From contig NC_058065.1 in the NCBI RefSeq assembly GCF_020085105.1, forward strand, positions 1,449,165-1,513,164: 64,000 bases of DNA. The letters are read 5' to 3'. Below, one piece after another: positions 56,631-64,000 of this stretch (positions are counted from its first letter, which is position 1; each line of letters begins with the position of its first letter). Origin of the DNA: Siniperca chuatsi. Taxonomy: Eukaryota > Chordata > Actinopteri > Centrarchiformes > Sinipercidae. Position numbers and translations under genes: made by a program. A model generated the notes under the pieces. The model did no database searches. It was given only the letters and a program-made list of their open reading frames with translations, and was not told the DNA's origin.

Positions 56631-57352
56631 TATACAGTGGTGTGAAAAAGTGTTTGCCTCCTTCCTGATTTCTTATTTTTTGCATGTTTGTCACAGTTTC
56701 AGATGATCAAACAAATTTAAATATTAGTCAAAGATAACACAAGTAAACACAAAATTCAGTTTTTAAATGAAGGTTGTTATTATTAAGGGAAAACTAAATC
56801 CAAACCTACATGGCCCTGTGTGAAATAGTGATTGACCCCTAAACCTAATAACTGGTTGGGCCACCCTTAGCAGCAACAACTGCAATCAAGCGGCCCACTC
56901 ATCCTTATTATGGTTCCATTTATCACAGCGAGTCTTCCAGGTCCTGAAGCAGCAAAACAGCCCCAGACCATCACACTACCACCATATTTTACTGTTGGTA
57001 TGATGTTCTTTTTCTGAAATGGATAATGGATGATGGCTCTCACTGTGGTTCGCTGGAGTCCCAAAGCTTTAGAAATGGCTTTATAACCTTTTCCAGACTG
57101 ATAGATCTCAATTACTTTCTTCCTCATTTGTTCCTGAATTTCTTTGGATCTCGGCACAATGTCTAGCTTTTGAAGATCTTTTGGTCTACTTCACTTTGTC
57201 AGGCAGGTCCTATTTAAGTGATTCCTTGATTGCGAACAGGTGTGGCAGTAATCAGGCCTGGGTGTGGCTAGAGAAATTGAACTGTGATAAACCACAGTTA
57301 AGTTATGTTTTAACAGGTGGGGCAATCACTTATTCACACAGGGCCATGTATC
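56631..57352 (-). mobile_element. Deleted Tc1-like transposon
   Basis: The left end is a Tc1 terminal repeat preceded by TA (TACAGTGGTGTGAAAAAGTG). The element continues through the subterminal CCCTTAGCAGCAACAACTGC, a gutted transposase gene on the minus strand, and the leader AAATAGGACCTGCCTGACAA. It stops inside the right terminal repeat (GGGCCATGTA) at about 57,352. The outer right repeat is missing. It is non-autonomous. Confidence 0.88.
56893..57157 (-). pseudogene. Tc1 transposase remnant
   Basis: The N-terminal helix-turn-helix is intact (MPRSKEIQEQMRKKVIEIYQ, SGKGYKAISKALGLQRTTVR). Then about 170 residues are missing and the frame resumes with YGGSVMVWGCFAASG of the catalytic core. 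The active-site Asp/Asp/Glu set is incomplete, so no functional transposase is made. A full-length Tc1 transposase is about 340 residues. Confidence 0.88.
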
Positions 57353-57829
57353 CTGAGCTTCATGTATTAGCTTCATATTAGACAACATACTGTCGTTCAG
57401 TGCGAGTTCACATTGTCAGGCGAACAGGGGAGCTTCCCAGCATGCAGCAGGAGAAACAGCCTCGTGCATTTAACTGTAATCTGATGTGTGTTGCTGTATT
57501 GTTGCTGCTCTGACTGCGTTTTGCTTCTGCAACGTGCTGCACAAGTCGTGTGTCTTTTATCAGCACGATGCGACTCTTCCAACATGTTTGAAAGAACTTC
57601 CTGTCATTCATCGGATCAGCTCAGACACAATCAGATCTGCTGCTGAACACAGATGATTATTCTTTCTAATGCTCGGACGGATTATATTTAGAGTCAGGTC
57701 ACAGCTTTAGTTCAGATTGTAGTTGCAGATGGACAGTCGTTTGTTTGGGTGTTCATCACGTTCAGCTCCTTGTAGCTTATGGTGTTCATCTTGTAGCCAA
57801 GCATCTCTAGGATCACTATTTCTAAATGT

Positions 57830-58225
57830 GTGTGTATATATACTCAATACACTCCTCCCTCTAGCGTCACTGCAATACTTGACATAGTGTGAAGTATTCT
57901 CTGTTTAATATTCTCTGTTTATTCATACTTATATTACTGCTGTGCAATATGCACTGTCTAATAATCTGGTTAATCTGCTACACTTAAATTGACTGTACTC
58001 ATTATTGCACTATTACTTATATTATCACATTGTATTATTATTTTACCGTACATACTTATCAACCACTTTTGTACTTACACTTATTTTAGCTTTTATACTC
58101 ATATCCTTAGCTGTATTATAGCGTATTATATATTGATTAGCTCAGTACTTCTGTTCCTGTGTGCACTGACGTGACAGTGAGCTGTTGTAACGAAAGAGTT
58201 TCCCCTCGGGGATCAATAACTAACT
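57830..58225 (-). repeat. Dispersed LINE-like repeat, inverted copy
   Basis: Read on the minus strand GATCCCCGAGGGGAAACTCT, AGCTCACTGTCACGTCAGTG and CACAGGAACAGAAGTACTGA match 48,820-48,890. Confidence 0.7.
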
Positions 58226-58959
58226 CGACATCTCCTCTCTGCTTCTGTCGCTCTCAGCAGGTATTTCTGCCTCCGGAGCTGCAGAGTCTGGATCTGTGCT
58301 CCTGCTCGACAGCTGCCGCTACAGTTCGCCTTTGAACCTTTCTGTCTTCACTTTCTTCACTTCGCTGTATGTGTGTGTGTGGCCTTCTCCTCCATGCTAA
58401 AACTGCCAGCTAATTTAAGGTCCAGTATAATCACCTGAAAATAAGAATCGTTGTTTTATTTTATCTAAAGAGGGAGCGGGTCCACTTCGCTGGAGGCCGC
58501 CATGTTTGTCCAGCAGCCCAGAACGGATGTTGTGTTGTCTCATTTTCTGGTCAGCAGTGTTTGTGTGTTGTGTTATACATTTAAACAAACACTAATTCTG
58601 TGCTTTCTGTCCTTGTCAGCTGGTATTTCTTCCTCTGGAGCTCTGCACCACCCAATCACCTTCACACCAGAACCTTCTCTTTGTCAGCATTTGTAGATTT
58701 TCTCAGAGTTTCAAGATGATGTAACCTACCTCCTCACTACTTTCAGAATTAGTAGCCCAGTCTCACAGTCAGGGACCCGTTCATCGGCTCAACTCCGAGA
58801 GAGATTTGAAGCAAGTGGTGCCCAAAATTGCAGATTTGCCTCCTTGTGAGTGCATCAATGTGCTATTTGGATATCAATGTTCAATATCTGAGAAAAGCAG
58901 CTCAGTCATTTAATCATATGGAAATGATTTGCTTCACTTCCTCTTTGATGTTTCTGTAG

Positions 58960-60082
58960 CTGATCTCTCGCCGGTCGATGGTGCCAAAGAATGCATCTGC
59001 CTTGTGGGAAACTCAAAATGGCCGGGAAGTACCTGGAAGAGGAGCTGGACAAGTGGGCCAAAATGTATGTATTGTTGGTAAGAGACTGTATTCACTACAT
59101 GTTTTTATCTGCTACGGGTTTACCAGTCTAATGCGTTTCCTCTCAGCCTGTAGAGCTGGAACATGTGGCTGTGGACCTTTATTACACCAGGATGGTGTCT
59201 TGAAATGTCTTGCACTAAACAGCAGCACAGTTATGTAACGCGCAACAACACAGACGTGACACTAACCCATATACCCATTTCCTACTTACAGGAAATGATG
59301 CAATATGTAGAATGTCAATCAAACAGCGCTGCATACAAAGCAGTTGAACTCTTCAACTCTAAAAAATATCCGTTAAATGATCATATAATGAGCAATAAAA
59401 CATGAAATGGACTTTAATCACATAACAAAACATGCCTTTGCTCCTCAGGGAGACCATTAACTGCCTTTTTTTACTGGAGCTATACTCGAATGTATCTGTG
59501 CAAACAGAGATCTCTCGGCACAAAGTCCTTCCAGAGGACGAGGCCTTTCCCTCTGACCATGTGAGTAAATCTACAAATGTTGACTTGTTGAAGGTTTCAC
59601 ACGCTGACACCGAGAGAGAGACTCTGAGAACAGAGGACTTCCTGGAGGGGATCGAGAAGGAGGGCGACTCCATCGCTGTGGTGATGTTCAGGATTACACG
59701 GGCCAGCTGTTCAACATGGCCGCCATCACTGAGGAAGGTAACATCAACAATTATCCAGTAATACATATTATTCTTTAATGAGCCGTTCTGCATAATGAGG
59801 TACTTTTTGGTACTAGTATAATTTCATATGCAAATATGTTTGTGCTTTTACTTGAGAGTATTTCTACACTGAGTACTTCTTCCACCACTGTTGTTCATTT
59901 ACATGTAAACACACTGTTTTCTTTGTGCCATGTTTCAATAACATTTCAAATTTCAGTCCCATCTACTCTCACATGAAAACTCTTAAAGTAGTAATAGTGA
60001 CAGTAAATAAACAGCATAACTAATAATCCTGTCTGTCTTTTCTGACAGGGCTGTTACGTGGCCTATAGGACCTGCTTTCATG
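58960..60082 (+). pseudogene. kynu: Kynureninase pseudogene
   Basis: Kynureninase is the PLP enzyme that cleaves kynurenine in tryptophan breakdown. Pieces in gene order: after TTTCTGTAG, DLSPVDGAKEC and LVGNS (vertebrate ...FLGNSLGLQPK); then, in another frame, KMAGKYLEEELDKWAKM (vertebrate TYLEEELDKWAKI) near 59,015-59,065; SRHKVLPEDEAFPSDH near 59,514-59,561; ETLRTEDFLEGIEKEGDSIA with VVMF near 59,615-59,690; then, again out of frame, DYTGQLFNMAAITEE before a donor (59,692-59,737); finally GCYVAYRTCFH at 60,049-60,081. At least two frame breaks, loss of the LGLQP stretch and loss of the exon between FPSDH and ETLR make it non-functional. No C-terminal half with the PLP lysine was seen. Intron remnants show it is a duplicated gene copy, not a retrocopy. 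Confidence 0.78.
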
Positions 60083-60369
60083 TAAGTTTCTTCTGTTGTC
60101 ACTGTCTCCTCCAGGGTGGTGGGGACACAAGCTGAAGACTTGCCTGGCAAATCAGCTTAGTTTACTGGTCATGTTAGGTTAGCTAAAATAATTGTATTTT
60201 CTGATATCATTGTGCAAACTGTAAAAAGTTGTTGTAACTTTTTTAACATTTTCATTATGTGCAAAAAAATCTTATGATTCAATGCCTATTTCAAAAACCC
60301 AATATAAAGCTTACAAATGTAGTTTTTACTTTTAAAAATTACACAATATTCTTTCCCTATTCTTTCCTC

Positions 60370-62172
60370 CATCCTATAACCCCCTGCTTCCACCTCACCA
60401 AGGCCCCAGGGGGGACACAGCCCCCCCATTCCCTCCCTCCCTTCACAAATGTCACTGATGCTCCGGGTACTGGCAACGGCAGGATTCAAACCAGGCACCG
60501 CTGGCGCCTTAACCCTTATGGTCACGGCTGAACCCTCCACGCCACCGAGCCCCCTTCGCGTCAGAACCTTTTCTCCGGGCGCTTTTATCTCTTCGCTTTG
60601 GGTTTTGGACTTCAAAATTGACTGAGCCTCGATAAGGATCGAACCCACAACCTCAAGGGTACCGCGCAGTCCTCTATCACTCTGAGCTACTGGACCGGAC
60701 AGGTGGCCTTGGTTTCTTGGCGCTTTTCACTCTTTACTTTCAACATTAGCTTTCAAAACTTAATGCGTCAAATGAGGATCGAACCAAGATCCTCGAGACT
60801 TCCAGACAGCCGTTTACTTACGCCCGTGGACGAACCAACCACGCCACCGAGTCCCCATCGCATCAGAACCTTTTCTCCGGGCGCTTTTATCTCTTCACTT
60901 TGAGCTTTGGAGTTTAAAAATTGACTGAGTCTCAATCCAACAACCTCAGAGCCTCCAAGCAGTCCTCTATCACCCCGAGCTACTGGACCAGACAAGTGGG
61001 TTTGGTTTCTTGGCGCTTTTCACTCTTTACTTTCAACATCGGCTTTCAAAAATTTACTCCACCCAATGAGGATCAAACCCAGATCCTCAAGACCGCCGAG
61101 CAGGTCTCTATCATCCAGAGCTACCTGATGAGACACGTGAACTTGGTTTCTTGGCGCTTTTCAGTCTTTCCTTTAAGGGTCAGCTTTCAAAACACACGAA
61201 TCAAGGATCTAACCCATAATTCAAACTCTTTCGAAGAGTGCTCTGACACCCTGATTCAATGGGCCAGAGACAACAGAAGAATCATTTTTAAAAGCTTTTC
61301 AGTCTTTCAGAGTCACTGAGTTTCCTGGGGATCGAACCGATGTCCTCCAAACACTACAGGAAGTATCTAACAACCTGAGCCACAGGGCCTCAGATACTGA
61401 GCTCATCACTTTGTAAGCTTTTCAGTCTTTCCTCTGAGTTTTGGACTTGAAAAAGTCACTGAGTTACCCGGGATCAAATATAAAATATATAATTTATGAG
61501 CACAAAATGTTTAGTTTTTTTAAATAAAAGCACCTGTGGCGTCCATAAACGTACAGGAGGTGCCACATCATGAGGATTGAACCCAAATCGTCAGAACCCC
61601 TAGTCTGTCTTCTTCCACCCTGAGGTATTTGATCTGAGACAACTCGCTCCTCTTTCTTAGAGCTTTTCACTTTTTCCTTTGGACATAAGACTTCAAAATT
61701 CACAGGTTAGCGTGAGGACCGAACCCACGTCCTCAAAATACCTGACGTAGGATCTAACAACCTGAGCCACTGGACACAGATACTGAGCTCATCACTTTGA
61801 AAGCTTTTCAGTCTTTCCTCTGAGTTTCGGACTTTAAAAGTGTTTGAGTCGCTCGGGGATCAAACCACAACCTCGAACTACTGCTGAGCCTTCGAACACG
61901 TTGAGTCACCATGTCTGCCCTCTTCTGTCTAAGCTTTGGGTGTTGGACTTCTAAAGTAAAGGAATCATCTGGGTATCGAACCCATGTCCTCAAAACACCC
62001 AAAAAGTCATCTAGCAGGTTGAACCACTGGGGCAAAGAGACCGAGCTCTTCATCTATAAAGCTCTTCTGGGTGTTGGATGTCACAGTTCATAAGATTACC
62101 CGAGGATCAAACCTACAACCTAGAACTCTTTAAGGGAGTCCACTAACGCTTCAAGCTACTGAACAAGACACA
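60370..62172 (-). repeat. Tandem array of tRNA-like units, main block
   Basis: About 13 diverged units follow each other with a step of about 115-156 bp. On the minus strand each has an A-box-like part (TGGCTCAGGTTGTTAGA, TAGCTCAGAGTGATAGAGG), then about 43 bp later a B-box-like part (GGGTTCGATCC, GGGTTCGGTCC), then a spacer (reverse of GCTTTTCAGTCTTTCC). B-box positions on the plus strand: 60,481; 60,635; 60,775; 60,931 (weak); 61,069; 61,204; 61,328; 61,469 (weak); 61,573; 61,715; 61,856; 61,971; 62,103. In the unit at 61,715 the T-arm is paired (GTGGG/CTCAC) and the D-arm has 3 of 4 pairs, but the acceptor stem does not pair. They are not functional tRNAs. Confidence 0.75.
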
Positions 62173-62199
62173 ATGAAAGTCTCATTTTTAAAGCTTTTC

Positions 62200-62945
62200 A
62201 GGCAGATTTCCATGAAATTGTGAACAAGTGAGCCCCTGACATCTCCTGTAGCGCCACCATGAGGTTGATATTTTTGGCTTTTAGTGAAATGTGGTTCAGA
62301 CATTCATGTTCCCTTCAGGATGAATTGTAGTCCTTTTGTTGTTAATTGGTTGAATATCATCCGGGGTAATGTCGGATATGTTGGATAACGTTTGTCGATC
62401 AAACCGACAACGAGTTGGTCAGACAGCGTTAATGTCACCAGCTCCTCCTCCTCCTGAATTATCTCTCTGTAAGAAGTTCGGCTTGTTTGTCGAACTCTCT
62501 GTTAAACTAAAAGTCTGAACCCTCAACTTTCCAGTCTGAAGTCAGCAGTGCAACTGTTGGATTTCAGCGACTTCAGTCAGGATTTCAAACTCTGCTGGTT
62601 GCAAAAAGAAGTCCATGAGAAAATGAGCCTACCTCTCAATTGATTTATTACCTCAGTAAACAGTTTCCTAATGAGTTTATGGTCTCAGAAGTCTTCTTCA
62701 ATACAGCATGATGTTCATGTTTGAAAGTTATGGTCCCATTTAGAGTGGCTACGTCCACTCCTTTCATACAGTCTGTGGTCAGGATGCTAACACGATCACA
62801 GTGACTACAATACTGACTGTGTTGTCATGTTCGCCATCTTAGCGTAGGGTGTGTTAGCATGCTGACATTTGCTAATCAGCGTTAAACTTCATCCTGAGGG
62901 GGACGTGAATGCCGGTATCAAAGTTCCTTCAGTAGATATGGAGAC
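62200..62945. repeat. Dispersed teleost repeat interrupting the array
   Basis: GCGCCACCATGAGGTTGATA, ACATTCATGTTCCCTTCAGG and GTGTTAGCATGCTGACATTT belong to a very common percomorph repeat. Its two ends are inverted (TTCAGGATGAATTG against CTTCATCCTGAGG). Confidence 0.7.
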
Positions 62946-62984
62946 CCTGCTGAGAAGATCGCAAAAGAGAGAAAGAAAGCAGGG

Positions 62985-63262
62985 AATTAAGCCAGTGACC
63001 TTTAGCATCTCAAACAGATACCTGCAGTGTCGTCTCAACTCATAGAAGTTTTCCACCATCTTGTACAAACTCTGGTTCTCTATTAAAGCTCCCTTTGTAT
63101 CTCACTGAGCTACACTGCTGGTGTTATTGTGTTTGTTTGTGGTTTTATTTCAGCTTTTGACACAAGAATATGAGAAGTAAAGAGCACTGGGACTTGAACC
63201 ACCAATCTTACAATACTTTTATTATTTCCCTTATTGTTGCTTGAGCTGTCCCACTGTACCTG
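62985..63262 (-). repeat. tRNA-like units, outlying pair
   Basis: A-box-like CAGTGTAGCTCAGTGAGATA (minus strand, about 63,095-63,115), with a weak partner near 62,990. Separately GGTGGTTCAAGTCC (about 63,188-63,201), a near-consensus B box, lies about 50 bp from GACAGCTCAAGCAACAATA. Confidence 0.45.
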
Positions 63263-63589
63263 TATTCCTCTACAGGAAATGCAAAGATGTTTACATTTTC
63301 CCAGAAACATAAAATCATACATTTAATACATAGTTTTCTATTAATTTGTGTGTTTTCATAGTATTTCTGCTACAAAGAAGAAGGCACGCAGAATCACATT
63401 CACTGTTGTATATTTGGGATTACTTAAAGTTCACATTTAATTAAAAAAAGATATATGTACACAAAATGTATGTAATATATGTACAAAAAAAGGTATAGAG
63501 ACACAAAGTAAAGCAGCTTACAAGCAAAGGATGTTGGCAGTGAAGAACAACCACATCATTTAGTATGTAAAAGTGACCACATGCAGCTG

Positions 63590-63835
63590 CATCGCAATCC
63601 AGCAATGAATATTTTCATCAATATGTCTATAAAATGTCAGAAAATAGTTATAATATAAAATAAATTCAAAATCCTTTCATCTGTCCAACAGTCAAAAACC
63701 CAAAGATCTTCAGTTTACTGTCGTATATGACAAAAAACAACACATAAAATCTTTACTTTTAAGAAGCTGGAACCAGCAGATGTTTGCCATTTTTGCTAAA
63801 ACGATTAAGCGATTATTACGAGTTTAATCAACTTA
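63590..63835 (+). repeat. Dispersed repeat (GATTATTTTCATTA family), copy 3
   Basis: TATAAAATGTCAGAAAATAG, AAACCCAAAGATCTTCAGTT and AAGAAGCTGGAACCAGCAGA match the family described at 1.65 and 15.1 kb. Confidence 0.7.
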
Positions 63836-63889
63836 TATCTGGAGCTCTTATTAATATTATATATGTGTAATGAAGCATAGCAGATATGG

Positions 63890-64000
63890 TACATTAGCTT
63901 TCAAAATTTACTGGATCAAAGGAGGATTGAACCCAGATCCTTGAGACAGCCTTCTACCACTTTGAGCTTTTGCCTGCAGATGAACCGACCACGCCACCGA
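63890..64000 (-). repeat. tRNA-like unit at the right edge
   Basis: TAGCTTTCAAAATTTACTGG, GGAGGATTGAACCCAGATCC and ACCGACCACGCCACCGA repeat the unit at 60,740-60,855 almost in order. The array therefore resumes here and continues beyond the window. Confidence 0.7.

Noticed and set aside
60481..62172. Functional tRNA genes
   Set aside because: A and B boxes are present but acceptor stems do not pair, anticodon arms are not identifiable and the units diverge strongly.

Overview
The window is vertebrate nuclear DNA from a teleost fish, most likely a percomorph. The grounds are spliced genes with GT-AG introns, a bcor orthologue, a fish-type NLRC3-like leader, fish immunoglobulin-type receptors, and a heavy load of teleost repeats (Tc1, L2-clade LINEs, a Penelope-like element, MITEs, CA/GT microsatellites). 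Only a small part of the sequence is coding. A 100-base N run at 54,046-54,145 marks an assembly gap.

Region 1 (1 to about 21,300, minus strand) is the 5' two-thirds of bcor, the BCL6 corepressor. Recognised coding exons lie at 11,206-14,975 (the giant exon), 6,306-6,606, 2,042-2,482 and 707-934, and their splice phases join correctly. The ankyrin and PUFD exons would lie left of the window. A possible start-codon exon (16,829-16,908) and a CpG-rich promoter/first-exon area (20,415 to about 21,250) complete the 5' end. The giant exon carries a one-base frameshift near 12,464 and an unusual decapeptide repeat tract rich in Cys, Asn and Pro. The introns contain degenerate satellites, inverted CA/GT tracts and an L2 reverse-transcriptase relic. 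A GC-rich compound minisatellite lies at 18.7 kb.

Region 2 (about 21,300-41,300) is a gene-poor stretch of degenerate ACT/AGT triplet repeats and dispersed repeats, followed by a tandem duplication of a small Ig-V receptor gene on the minus strand. Copy A is 30,739-34,373 and copy B is 35,694-40,141. Copy B has an intact ITIM formed across a splice junction. In copy A the equivalent acceptor is destroyed. The copies also differ by a 22-bp minisatellite expansion and a foldback insertion. A third copy of the upstream flank at 29.7-30.1 kb has no gene attached.

Region 3 (about 41,300-51,500) holds a TTAA-type MITE, a large inverted repeat made of two Penelope-like GIY-YIG fragments flanked by an 11-bp direct repeat, a B7-like Ig-V exon with its leader exon on the minus strand, and a young 15-bp minisatellite.

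Region 4 (about 51,500-64,000) holds an L2 LINE nested inside another LINE, the first two coding exons of an NLRC3-like gene cut off by the assembly gap, a deleted Tc1 element with a duplicated terminal piece, a kynureninase pseudogene, and a tandem array of about 13 degenerate tRNA-like units with a repeat of about 140 bp that runs off the right edge. The last of these is the least ordinary structure in the window.

Functionally, bcor is a chromatin corepressor unrelated to the rest. The Ig-V receptors, the B7-like exon and the NLR leader suggest a fast-evolving immune neighbourhood, in keeping with its repeat content and paralogue decay. All family calls are by recognition from memory; no database search was possible.
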